NCBI GenBank assembly: GCA_002633005.1
Contig: NMRA01000197.1
Span: forward strand, 393,276 to 432,243
Reading direction: 5' to 3'
Source of the DNA: Phoronis australis
Taxonomy: Eukaryota; Phoronida; Phoronidae
Length of the DNA: 38,968 bases
Positions 11,201 through 22,520 of this stretch are shown piece after piece; position 1 is the stretch's first letter; each line of letters starts with the position of its first letter. The notes under the pieces are model-generated. The model worked only from the letters and a program-made list of their open reading frames with translations. It searched no databases and was not told the DNA's origin. The position numbers were made by a program, and so were the translations under genes.

Positions 11201-14200
11201 GTTTCATTCTTGTCTGATGGTATACTATGTAGCTTTTGAGCTTCAGTTAAAGCTGGTCTGGTTGCTCTCACTTTGAAATGCTCAGATTCATTGCTCATTT
11301 AATGTAACTCGACAATTCTAGTTTGTCAGTGGTATATTCTCATGATTTACATAGAAACTGTATTGGAATGCCAATTATATGTGGTAACCACTCAAGTACA
11401 TTTAGAAAAGTTTTGATGTTTGCATGCTTAAGTTTGCTTGAAGGGATTACGGTAAATATTCTGTAGTTTGGGACAGGGTCTAAGATTTGCAACACCAAAA
11501 TTTAAGCTGAAATTGAGTTTTCTTGATTCGGAAGATTGGGACATGGATAATTTTGACATTGTTTCGTCATACTTTTCAAATACCAAACTCTGCACTTTTG
11601 TGTCAACATAGTCTGAAAATAAAAAAATTATTGAAAATATCTACCAAAAATGCAATGTTTTCATGTGTCCGCATAGCGTGTTACATCTAAGTTAAATATT
11701 TGTTTGTTGTTGATAATTCTAAACTTTCCAATGGGCAATATATATATATATGTATATTGTTTATTTTTAAAATTTGGTAAAGTCTTTACTCTGTTCATCA
11801 AAATGATCAAGTGTTCACTGTCTCAAACTGGAGAAAATATATATTGTATGTAGTTTTCTATGCATTGCTTCTTCTACAAGACCTTTGGTTGCTTCTGGTG
11901 AGCTAAAATGGTTTTTAATAGATCTCTTTTGTACATATTGTCATGAACATAACAGAAAATGTATAAGTTTTTGTGATACCTGGGTGTTGAATAGTGTTAA
12001 GTGTTTGTGTTCTCTCCAGGGTTTGGTTGACTCCTGCTGAGGCAAATACCACACCTTTCACGGAGCAACTAGGTTACATTACTATACAGCCAAAGTTCAT
12101 GGGCCGGGACAGGAGTGATAAGCCAGTTTATGAGAGTGTTGAGGACACAGTCTCTCGACTGAATAAAGAATTTCTACAGAATCCCATACCAGGTGGGTGC
12201 TACATGTTGGAGGGTAATGGTCTGACATAACAGGCCCGAATTTTGAGAACCAGTTTTCTCCACTGAATAACGGGCATCAAACTGGTTCTTAAAATACGGG
12301 CACGTTATATCAGACTATTGCCAGTTGGAGTGTAATCTGCTCCGACCTCTAAATACACCTGGTAGAATTAACAATTTAGGACACAATGCAACAGACAAGG
12401 GATTTTTTTCGTTTTATCTGTAAAGGTAAGGAGCACAAAGTAAATGCTTGGTCAGCCTTAAAGGCCAAGTATGGTGCCAAAATGACTATTTTTACATCTA
12501 AAATACGTTTATTGATAAAAAACATCAAAATACTGTGTCATAGCCTACCCCAGTCGTTAATTAAGTAGGCCTTCGACAATACAGTAACCCCATCACAAAC
12601 CTCATTTAGCTCCAAAAAAAAACTTGAGACGGCATTTGCGCTAATCGAAGTCTATGACATCGTTACAACAAATTTGGCTTTCACCGTGTCTCCAGAGTAT
12701 TGGAATCAGAGATGACTCGTTTTTTAATTTAGTGCAAAATATGTGGAAAATCAAGGAAACACATTAATTTTTCATTTCATGTCAGTTAAAATTAAAATTA
12801 ATCAAAATCACTACCTTTAGAATTTTTATTCAATTATTTAGCACACATTCTAATACGGGCCCGTATGGGAATCCCCTGGGCCCGGGAGTGTGACTGGTGC
12901 CGTCGAAACAGCCGGAAAAACAAAACGCTTCGTCTGAATTGTTATCAGCAATTTCCCAATGTTTATTATAAAGTGTAATTTGTTTGATACAAAAACTTTG
13001 ATGTTAGTAACTTTCCATTCATGTCTTTTTGAAGCCAAAGGTGTGAACGCTGTGCGATTCCAATACGGACGGCAGTCCAGTGTGTGTCCCGTATGGGTAT
13101 AGACGACAACAGGCCATTTAATTTGGTGCAAAATACTTAGAAACGTTAGGCTTACAGCACATATCAGCATGATCTTTTCGTACAATGCAACTATATTGAT
13201 TTCAAATTCATTGAAAATTTTACATTAGAAACTCAATTTTCAAAATAAGTCGCCTTGAAATGCTGCAACCTGTAATCGGTCAAGCTAAAAAAATTGAAAA
13301 TTTAATAGCAACACAACATTGTGCGTGTCCGTAATAAATTAAAACTACGAAATAAAGTCTGTATTGCACCCAGTCGTAAGAATTTGTAATCAATTGAACG
13401 TTTTAAATTCAGTATCAGAATTCCGTTAGGCCTATGGAAACGACCCAAATCAGACAGAATATTCCAGATTTGGGCCGGATTCCCTATACTCTGGGCTGGA
13501 GTAGTGACACGAAACGTCGAAGTACACACTGCAGATTTTTTGTAATTGAACACATGAGCTAGCTCTTTGAAGGCTATCGCCAAAATACAGCTAGGTTGCA
13601 CTGTGACTTGAGCTCTGTTAAACTATAGACCATAGACTGTAATCTATCACGAAATTTCATAGGCCTACCTACAGACTGGGTACGAGTTGTGTTAGTCAAC
13701 TCGTCGTGAAACTTATATCGCAGAGCCAACGACCAACAACTGGGGTGCATGCAAAATCTGGGAGACAATTCGGACACTCACCTTGCCCGTTCAGTGAACA
13801 ATCTAATAAACGTCATTTTCTAGCATTATTCTCGGCCTTTTGAGTTTTCTAACAAAGCAAGTCTGTTGTCTTTTTGAAACACTACGCTCGTGAAACACGC
13901 ACGCGCCGTACTAAAATTTTGCGACTACTTTTGGGACATGATAACAGCATCGCAGCAGTAAAGTTTGTTCTAAATTCGGTTTGTTGGTCTTAAAAATGCT
14001 AATAACTTGTAACGAAATGAGACCAGTTCCGACAATTCATCATGACAGTACGCAACCTCGTGGCAGCAAAGAACAGTTGATAGAAGAATAAACCGGGGGA
14101 AAAGAAACTGTTCAGGTCAGGTGATGTTATCGCCAAACGCCGACTCCCAAGAGCGCACTTCAGTTTTAGCAGTAGATGAGCGGTAGGCCTAGAACGATAA

Positions 14201-17200
14201 TTCTTCCAACACCGGTGAATAATTTGGTTTACTCAAAGAGCGGTGCAGCTTTTAATGACACTATTTCTGCGTCATATTTTATTTAGTCCTTTTTACCCAG
14301 ATCGACGCGAAGCTGTGGATTTTGTATACAGCTTTGCACCAAGCCTAAATCAGATCTTGCGATCGGGAAAGTTTGTCGCCAGACCTTGCCGTGGATACGG
14401 ATCTATTCCACGCACGGCACACGACGTGATCGGTGGGGAAGTTGTGCAAATGTATCCCATTGCCGCTGACATTGTACGCCCGCACACCACGCAAAGAGGC
14501 ATTTTAGCCCAGAGATCGACAAGTGCAGAACGTCCAAGAAATGGCACTCAGCTGTTACGCAGTGTGGCTCCCCAGTAAATTCGTGGCCACGATGATGTCA
14601 TATGAACCACTTTACGCTGATTGGTTGAGATTTTTTCTGGGGCGCTCGAAGGGGCTACGAATTATGAGCGGTGTAATTTGCGTCGCAATTAACTACTTTC
14701 CGTGGTATGTAAGAAGCAAAAACAATTATATTTTTTATGAACATTTCTGGTGTCAAAAAGGTGTTTTAGCCGCTGGACACTGTCTTTAAGACATCTGTTC
14801 CTACCACCACACGGTGTTTTGAGAAACAGTGCACTCACAACAATGCTAGGATCCAGTTTAAAGAATAAAAAAAACAAATTAATTTTGTCTGAAATTTGTG
14901 AGATTTACTGCTGATGCAGAACTTTGTTCGGAGAGTGTTCAGCAGTGTTCATAGTAGTGAGTGGTTGAGGCTGCTCCATCACTGCAGGGGTTCCGTACCC
15001 TCTAGATCCACGCTTGATCATAACCTTCAACTCAGTCGAGAAAATGTTCACTTTTAAGGTTTTAGAAACTGAGGTAAGAACAAACATTTTCCTAATGTAT
15101 GCTTTGGGGTTTACTTTCTAAATTTCCCTATATAACTTTGTTTCGTGTAGTACTATTCACACTTTGTCAGCCAGTAGCATTCATTCTGTGTATTCTGCTC
15201 ATCCTTCTTCAAGATCTCTCCTGAGTGACATCTGGTGGTGAATGTAAATCTTTTGCCTGTTGAAGGTCGTATTGTTACCGTGGAGACTCTAGAAATCCAG
15301 CACACCAAACAGGAAGAGATTGAATTAGATAGCTGTGCAGTAGATGACTTGGGTTCTCGCTTTCTCACTGTTCTGAGGATGTTTTATGTACACGGACCTC
15401 CAATTATGGAACAAATAGGTAAGAGCAATACTTAATATGAAGTAGTAGTCTGATCGGGATCAGTATTGTAGTGGGTGGACCGTACTTTCCTCGTTTGTTC
15501 AACCCAGTGGCCGCAAAATGCGGTCATACAACAGTGTGTGTGCGTGCATACGTGCATGTAGGTCCACTTACCTTATCCTGTGGTTACTTTGCATCTTAAA
15601 ATCCCTTAGGGGCTCTTTTTGAAACTTGTGTTGCAGACGACAGCATTCTGGTCAGTCATGCACCTGTAATACCAGCTACTATGTTTACAAGTGTTCATTT
15701 TGAACTATTTTACCGGTTCATTTAAGGATCCATATTGAGAAATTACCATGTGCCCTTGCCAGGCAAGCAAAATGTTTTTCCAAAAAAGCCCTCATGATTT
15801 TTTTAACCTTCTTAGTAGTTCTTTTTTGGTGTTGACTCTTTTATAAATACCTGTTACATGTCCTTTCATTGTGCTGTCCGAAAAAATGCTGGTGTAAATG
15901 AAAATTGATCTTGTAATTTTTGTACCGTGATAGGACTACAGTTTCACTTCAAGGAACATTTGTGAGTCGTGAAAAGTTTCAGAAAAACATAGCGGGAATC
16001 ATTCAGTGCAGTCGTGGGTAGTCTTGTCTATTACAACTGAATTGTTGAAGTGAATGAAGAGGCAGCGAGCCCTAGTGGTTGAGAACGGCCCACTCAGTCG
16101 AAAGATTTTGGTTTCAAATCCCTCTGACTGCACTGTTAGACTCTTATGTCAGGTCTTCAGATTTTGGGCCTAGTTTGAAGATTGTTTTTGTATGGGTTTG
16201 TGTATGTGTGCTATTCTAATTAATTAATTTCATTTAAAAAGTGACATCAAACCCTCATTCGGTCTAAGAAGCAAACTCTTTATTTTAACTTCCTACAGCT
16301 ATATTAGTTTTGTCAACTTGTTCCTTGTTCTGATGACAAGTTTGTTATTCCGTGAGACCGTGCTCGGCATAAGAAGACATGCTGAGACAAGTGAACTTAA
16401 AGAGCCTTGTCTCAAGCATGCAATAACTCAGTTCTTTCCAAGCCTTGAAATGGCTTCCAGCAGTAAACGATCTAAATCTAATTTGTTTTGTGATGGAAAG
16501 TGGGGTTTATTATCGCTCTAATTAGCGCATTTTTTGCTTTCACGTTTTTAGATAGTGGAAATACTATGTGAAGAGAAAGTGCAGCTTAAGTTTACTGAAT
16601 GTATTTTTCCTGATTCTCAGGCATGGCTGATTTTGTCCCTCGTCATATGGGTCAAGGTCACAGGGCGGTGGCCTACTATGAAGACTTTGGTCAGCTGTGC
16701 GAGACAGCACGGCGGTGGCTTGTGGAACAAAAGGGCATCCGAGTGTGCAACGTACAGTCAGTCAAGTTCAGGCTGCCAGAACTGAGTAAGTGAACACCGC
16801 CTTCAACTGGTTCTAACCTGTTGACACTGGATCATAGTCATCACCTTTTTTTCTGTAAAATAAATGATTGAAGCTTGATTTGAAATGCCCAAAACTCTTG
16901 ATTAATAGATCTGGTCTAAAGACAGTTCAGTGGTGTGGTCTGGTTTGAGTAAGCATAAAATCAACACAATATGATTGAACAGTGTTCATGTTGAGTCTCA
17001 GGGGCCCTAGTGTGTTCATGTCGAGTCTCTGGGGCCCTAGTGTGTGCTCAACTCTGTATTGGAATGGTAGTGTGGACATTTGACAAGTTACATTAAATTG
17101 TTTGGTAAATAGGCAACTGTTTTCACAGATTTAGCACTCAAATTTCTTGTTTTTCATTCTCCTTTTCATTGGTCTTCAAAATGCCCATGAAAACGATATT

Positions 17201-18918
17201 ATTATTATGACTGGATTAAACATAAGTTAAAGGTTAACACAGATATTAAAGTTTGTCTTCTGTGAAAACAAAACTTTTGGTTTAGACCACTTACTGCTTT
17301 GGGCAACTTGTTCTTTACATGGATTACAAGTGCTTTATGGGCTGTCTGATGTAATGGCTTAATACATTGCTCACTAAACTGGTTTGGCCTGACGTGTAAC
17401 AATCATCTTCAGCCTGAGTGTACTCCATCTAGTGTCTTATCAGCCTATATGGTTGCCCATATTCATTTGTGCACACAGGATAACTAAATAGTAGGTCAAT
17501 CCAACTTCCTGAGCCCAGTCTTGAGCAGTAGGCGGAATCGTTTTTAAGCCCACAAGTCACTAACCTGAGTTGGGAACTAGCTGAAACCAACATTAAGTGG
17601 TTTAAAACAAAGATTTTATGCTGGAAAGTGGGGTTCATAATGGTTTTCATATCATGACTGTATAGCTGGAATCACTTAGCTGGGGCTTATGTGTGTGAGG
17701 TTTATTTATAAAAGTGCCATTCTCTGTAGACGGTGACATAATCTACTTAGTCTACTGGTGAGTTCAAGGCTCAGTCTTGTTAAAAAGACTTGTTGTTCTC
17801 TTTAGACGATGGCATAACCTACCACTCACATCGGACATTCTTCTATGCCCATGGCCAGATTCGTTTTGCACGTGTTCTTCGTGTTGTCTTTGTGACCTCG
17901 CAGTTTGCCTTGACCCCTGACCCTGCACCTTATTTACTCAACTACAAGACGTTCATCCCGGTGTGGCTAGAGCGAGGCAGTGGCCCAGGCAACTGGAAGT
18001 TTGAGAACTTAGCCCAGACCATGAACCGAGTGGACATGTGGCTCAAATGCACTGGTATGGTCCTACAATATGTTGTTTATTTATTGTTGTTATTTTAATT
18101 ATTTAATCATTTTTTGTATTTAAAATTACCTTGATCTCTTCGGTATGCTTCGATATGGTATAAGTAAGTCTTTCTACAAACAATATTTTGGTCACATGAA
18201 CTATTTTAGTTAAGTCTGAAGAGCTCTTTGTCCCGACCGGGGCTTGCACCCGGAACTATCTGCACGGTTACCAGAAATTCTCAGACAGAGATATTTCAGA
18301 CTTGTGATGTGACCAACATGTGGTGTGTAAGAAAAGTTGTAAACCTTCCTAAGTCGCTTTGTGAAACAACAAAATAAATTGTTCGATCCACCCAAAACAT
18401 AACAATACAAATGGTTTTCAAAGTACTTGCTTAGTTGAGAAACCTCAAGAGTTCCCCATGTGTTATTTTTATTTTTTGAATTGACTGGTTAAGATTGTGA
18501 GACATGCCTGTAGTAGGGACTGTCTAGTGCTTAAGGACATGTTGACAGTATCATCTAGTGTCCAGTTATGTCATAAAATGGCTGAATGTGCTCAGCGAAG
18601 ATGACAAAGTTTAATTCTTCTGTGAAATGCTCAACTTGTATGTTGTCATGGTAACCTTATCATCTCCATTAGGCTGTTTACTATCGATTCACTCACTTTA
18701 CAGGTGCCAAAGTTGTGTCTGTTGATACTCTACCTGTACGTATGATGCCCCCGTTCTACCACCAGTCCGAGCGCACTATGACCTATCACCTCAAGTCAGG
18801 TCACTACAATCTATTTGCCATCCGGCTGTACATCACCGGCGACTACAAAGAGCCTCCACCAAGCATGTTGCCCCCGGTACCAGCTGAACCCAAGAAAGAA
18901 TCGTGCACCATCTTATAG
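8102..18918 (+). CDS. Gene A: unrecognised 429-aa protein with two internal repeats and a C-terminal CaaX box
   Basis: Seven coding exons join in one open frame: 8102-8271, 10513-10677, 12020-12192, 15266-15418, 16621-16785, 17806-18054 and 18704-18918, all with GT donors and AG acceptors. The start is supported by an in-frame TAG at 8090-8092, one base into the same exon. I do not recognise the family. I see no signal peptide, membrane segment or known catalytic motif. Residues ~58-217 and ~240-411 are two diverged copies of one unit: a WL-containing helix (W66; W253), a basic RILRV/RVLRV strand, an N-rich helix, then VVSVDTL/IVTVETL and a final hydrophobic strand. A proline-rich linker (about 408-422) leads to C426-T-I-L429, a CaaX box whose final Leu predicts geranylgeranylation by GGTase-I and membrane association. 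The two-domain design is read from sequence; the membrane role is inferred. The structure is well supported; the function is unknown. Confidence 0.85.
8272..9524. repeat. Intron 1 of gene A: diverged repeat units
   Basis: Similar phrases recur: AAAATTTGGTAAATAGCTTT-like at about 8657, 9087 and 9418; CCTAGTGGCA-like at about 8740, 8888, 9012, 9167 and 9315; and ATCAACCAAACC...TTGGCAT...TTCTCAATGTGAAGA-like at about 8778 and 9213. The intron therefore holds two or three old tandem copies of a ~330-430-bp unit. The 135-codon minus-strand ORF at 8359-8766 falls in it and is not supported as a gene. Confidence 0.5.
9530..10282. mobile_element. 753-bp hAT-like element with 5-bp target duplication
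   Basis: It starts CAGTGGCGGATCTAGG and ends with an imperfect inverted copy, CCTAAATCCGCCTATG. Both ends are followed inward by G/C runs. TATTG flanks both sides exactly (9525-9529 and 10283-10287). The CAGTGGCGGATC terminus is shared with elements at 25417 and 25608. A tRNA-like module sits inside. No transposase is encoded. It lies in intron 1 of gene A. The ambiguous N (about 10256) is at its 3' end. Confidence 0.75.
9735..9806 (-). ncRNA. tRNA-like module with pol III A and B boxes
   Basis: On the minus strand there is an A box TGGTGTAGTGG (9788-9798) and a B box GAGTTCGAATC (9745-9755), at tRNA spacing. The acceptor and anticodon stems do not pair well, so this is a tRNA-derived, SINE-type promoter rather than a working tRNA. 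It sits inside the DNA transposon at 9530-10282. Confidence 0.5.
10513..10677 (+). CDS. Gene A coding exon 2
   Basis: The acceptor is CACTGCAG and the donor AG|GTAGGT. It encodes residues 58-111, the first part of repeat 1 with the WL motif and the strand RFVRILR. Entry completes Asp57; exit is phase 2. Confidence 0.8.
10678..12019. other. Intron 2 of gene A
   Basis: AT-rich, with no repeat or RNA gene I can support apart from a short (AT)n run near 11740. Confidence 0.4.
12020..12192 (+). CDS. Gene A coding exon 3
   Basis: The acceptor is TTCTCTCCAG and the donor CAG|GTGGGT. It encodes residues 113-169 of repeat 1, including the helix with RLNKEFL. It exits in phase 1 inside a Gly codon (Gly170), matching the exit of exon 6 in repeat 2. 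Confidence 0.85.
12219..12323. mobile_element. 105-bp palindromic (fold-back) insertion
   Basis: Two ~40-bp arms (to about 12256 and from 12279) are inverted copies at roughly 35 of 42 bases, around a ~22-base loop. The insertion is flanked by a 13-base direct repeat, GTTGGAG(G/T)GTAAT, at 12206-12218 and 12324-12336, one mismatch. It lies 26 bases downstream of the exon 3 donor. Confidence 0.65.
12337..15265. other. Rest of intron 3 of gene A
   Basis: A 3-kb intron. CCCGTAT-type phrases recur at about 12857 and 13087, and 13.8-14.7 kb is richer in CpG than its surroundings. ORFs on both strands (for example 12850-13185 minus, 14243-14578 plus) show no family and no splice logic. Probably old transposon sequence. 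Confidence 0.35.
15266..15418 (+). CDS. Gene A coding exon 4
   Basis: The acceptor is TTTTGCCTGTTGAAG and the donor ATAG|GTAAGA. It encodes residues 171-220, starting RIVTVETL and containing FLTVLRMFYV, the end of repeat 1. The acceptor tract is the weakest in the gene, but it is the only one that keeps the frame and matches the repeat 2 intron position. Confidence 0.75.
15419..16620. other. Intron 4 of gene A
   Basis: Contains a tRNA-like SINE module around 16062-16135, listed separately. The ORF at 16318-16521 is not supported as an exon. Confidence 0.35.
16062..16135 (+). mobile_element. tRNA-derived SINE head
   Basis: An A-box-like CCTAGTGGTTGAGAACGG (from 16071) and a B box GGTTTCAAATCC (from 16110) lie at tRNA spacing. 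The body beyond is not recognised. A working tRNA is unlikely because the stems are poor. Confidence 0.5.
16621..16785 (+). CDS. Gene A coding exon 5
   Basis: The acceptor is TTCCTGATTCTCAG and the donor CTGA|GTAAGT. It encodes residues 222-275, a short linker followed by the start of repeat 2 with the helix ARRWLVEQ. Confidence 0.85.
   Translation, partial: AWLILSLVIWVKVTGRWPTMKTLVSCARQHGGGLWNKRASECATYSQSSSGCQN
16786..17805. other. Intron 5 of gene A
   Basis: A 30-bp direct duplication (TGTTCATGTTGAGTCTC...GGGGCCCTAGTG) occurs at 16983 and 17013. Nothing else supported. Confidence 0.5.
17806..18054 (+). CDS. Gene A coding exon 6
   Basis: The acceptor is TTCTCTTTAG and the donor ACTG|GTATGG. 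It encodes residues 277-358 of repeat 2, with IRFARVLRVVFV and the segment FIPVWLERG. This one exon covers what exon 3 and part of exon 2 cover in repeat 1. Confidence 0.88.
18055..18703. other. Intron 6 of gene A
   Basis: A T-arm-like hairpin near 18233-18250 (CCGGGGCTTGCACCCGG) is the only structure; no complete tRNA fits around it. Confidence 0.4.
18704..18918 (+). CDS. Gene A last coding exon
   Basis: The acceptor is CTCACTTTACAG. It encodes residues 360-429, starting AKVVSVDTL and containing NLFAIRLYITGDY, the end of repeat 2. A Pro-rich tail follows, then KKESCTIL and TAG at 18916-18918. The terminal four residues form a CaaX box. Confidence 0.88.
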
Positions 18919-21490
18919 AATCTTAGCCTCTCCTAAGTTAGGGAACTCTCAGCTCCTTGTCACCAATTATAGATGAAAATAATTGACACTTTTAAAAAAT
19001 GGCAGTCATTTATTTGTTGATTCTCACTGTTACTTAGCTTTTTTATAAAAAATGTGAAATTAAAACTTCACTTGTTCACCATATTGTGTCCAAAATTGGT
19101 AAGATATTTAATTGGTAATTCTTCATTTGTCAAATTTGTATTTTTTCTGTTTTTTATTTATAACGTTGCTGGAAACTTTGCCAAATGTTGCTCTTTGACA
19201 TCAGATAATAATAATAAAGTAAAAATTTATTGAATTTATTTTAGTTGAGAAATTTAGCAATGTAAAATTTCACTTGTCCACCATATTTTGTGTTCAATAG
19301 GTGACAAATTACCTTACATATTGTGACTAATGAATGAAATTAGTTCCTTTTTAAAGTCGCCCTGTGTACTTTCAGTGTAACTAAAAAAATGGAAGAAGAA
19401 AAATGGTTTCATACTAGATTTGGAAAACTTGTGTTGTTGAGTGTCCACTATAATCTTCCCAGCTCTAGGAGAGCAATTGTCTTGCATCTAGTGAGGCATG
19501 GAGTCAACTCCATTCAAAGGCAATCACTCAGTTGTCTCTGTAGTGTCTTGCCTGTACACTTCACTTGTCACATTACAAGTCAGTGTCATTAAAGGGAAAC
19601 TGTGTGTGTTTACTCCAAAGATGAAATGCATGCTAGTGTTGAGCGTCATATTAGAAATAGTCTTGCCAAAGTGAATATGTGGCTGTTTCGATTATACGTG
19701 CAGGTAAATTGTCTGAAAATGATTGAGACGGAAGACAGTTCAATTCCACACGAAGCCTTTGAGAGAACATTGCTAGTTTGGGCCACAGGCGTTGTATGGT
19801 ATTAAATATTGATTGATTGTATTTTCACGTGTATGATATGTAAAAACATATTATTTGTGACTATTTTCACAGTTCAAACTTGTATGTAAAATTTGTTTTG
19901 TAGAATAGTCTGTTGCAAGACGTGTGTGCGTCGATGCTAGATATAGTTTAAAATCTACCACGAGGTGGTGTATAATAACTGCATGGTGCTGACCACATTA
20001 TGTGATCAAAGTTTTAAGTGTTCCTTAGTCTAGAGCGGAAATTTATTTTATGTCCCGACCAACTACGGTTTTGTTCTTGAAGTTTTTAAACTTTATCACT
20101 GTAAGTATGAAAGACAATTAATTTAAATGTTATGTCTTGACAGTAGCTGTGGTTTTCATTTTTCAAGTATCTTGCTTTGTTAAATTAAGACCGTGTAATA
20201 TAACTGGGAAGTCGATAAAACTGATGAGGTGTTGAAGAGCAAGCTTAAAGTTCCAATAGTTTGCATCCCGCATTTCAAACGCTGGCTGTATCACCTTAAG
20301 AATTTTCTTTTTGAGGGCATCATAGAAATAGTGAGTTTCTGACGACCCCAGACGTGGAATGTATTACAGTGTCTTTAAAAATGGTGTCCAAACCGTGTCA
20401 AATGAGATCTGAAAATTTTCATGTGTTCGAAAGCAGCTATGTGCATGTGTTATGATAGCACAATTTGCCGCAATGCTGATTTATCAGGAATGTACAGTTA
20501 TCCAATAACCTCTAAACATCCTTAATACTATACTGAATGTACAGTTCTCTTGCCTTAGACTTTGTTATCAAATAACATCTAAATATCTTTAATACAATAT
20601 TTAATTTCTTCAAACATCCATAACCTGCTGGTGGATTTAAAATATTAGCTGTGTTTAAAACCATTCGTGTAAGAATTTAATAATGTATATCAATTTGGCA
20701 ACAGTTATTGAAAGATATTGCATTTAATTGCATTCTATCGTATTGTATTTACTATTGTATTGCATTTCTTATTGTACTGTATTTCTTATTGTATTGATGT
20801 CCATGCTTTTTTAAACAGTGATGATGTTGCTGCTGATATGTCCGTTCAGGTGTATCTTCAGTGCATCATTCAGGTGAACCATATTTTAATATTTTTAAGA
20901 AGGGGATATAAATCTGCCTTTGATCACAAAAAATTATTTAGACGACTTGATTTCAAAATATTTCCTTTGTCAAAATATGTGTGATTCCTAGCGTTGTTAA
21001 GAACTGACAGGTTGCTATTGGTTGAGTGTAACTGTGTTAGAAGTTGTCACAACTTCACGTTCTATTTGTTAAGTATGGTATCATGTAATAGGTAATGTTA
21101 GTTCTCTGTAAGTCCAAAGTTATTTTCTCATATTTTAAGCTATTTTGTACTGGTAAGTGGTTTAAATCATCATTTTGTTTCTTTGATAGAATGAGGGTTT
21201 ATTGTCACTTTGAATAATATTTTGTGAGGTCTGTCCGCATCATTTTCAAGTTATGTAAGGGACATATTTAGAATCTCTGGCATAGATGTAGGCAAATCAT
21301 TGATATTGTGTTATATTTCATAGATGTAGGCAAATCATTGATATTGTGTTATATTTCATAGATGTAGGCAAATCATTGATATTGTGTTATATTTCATAAC
21401 TTTGTGTTGGGCTTTTGCTGAATTTATTAATTTAATAAATCTGTTTATTTACCTGACACAATTCTCGCTTTAATATATTTGCACTGGACT
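18919..21490 (+). other. Probable 3' UTR and downstream sequence of gene A
   Basis: AT-rich DNA with no convincing coding exon. AATAAA at 19213-19218 is the nearest poly(A) signal to the stop. A second AATAAA at 21434-21439, followed by T-rich sequence, could end a 2.5-kb UTR. Short ORFs here (for example 19389-19592) look random. Transcript data would be needed to choose between the two ends. Confidence 0.4.
21281..21394 (+). repeat. 38-bp tandem repeat, three copies
   Basis: Three identical units start CATAGATGTAGGCAAATCAT. Perfect identity suggests recent expansion. It lies 3' of gene A, possibly within a long 3' UTR. Confidence 0.9.
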
Positions 21491-22040
21491 AGTACCCTAG
21501 CATGGGATGGCATTTGGCGGTTTATACATAGTCACTGATCTTTATGTTCAGCAAACATTCCTCAGCAATTTTAATCTTTTTAGGGTTTATCATGTTAGGT
21601 TTATTAACCAAGAAATTATTGATGGATGTTCCTGAGTTGGGCTACGTATCCTAACAAAAGATAACAGTGACTTAGTACAAAACAAATAATTATTTTCAAG
21701 GAAACTCGTAGGGATTAGGCTTGAAATGGGCATGACGTTATTCTAAATACGGCTAAAATGGGAGAAGAGAGATGACACTTGTCAGTACTCTCGTTCCCCA
21801 CACTCACACTCGGTCTGATTCGGAATAACTTAAGTTTGTATATCTACATTTACGTACTAGGCTTATCTACATGACGACTACAGAGCGATTCTCCCTAAAC
21901 AAGTACCAAACTTTTGCGAACATCTGTTCTGTTTGAAATGGTGACCCGAAGCTTTGCATGAACCTGTACAATTTTCAGTACTGCGAATAGACGCTGTTAT
22001 GTAGCTCCGCTGTGAAAAGATTGTTAAACTCCGCGACATG
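21491..22040. other. Intergenic DNA
   Basis: No gene, RNA or clear repeat supported. Confidence 0.3.

Positions 22041-22520
<480 letters not shown>

Noticed and set aside
14243-14578. 111-codon ORF in gene A intron 3 as a nested gene
   Set aside because: The CpG-rich stretch keeps frames open on both strands; no recognisable domain, splice site or poly(A) signal.
18225-18260. tRNA gene on the minus strand
   Set aside because: Only a T-arm-like hairpin is present; the D arm, anticodon arm and acceptor stem do not fit.
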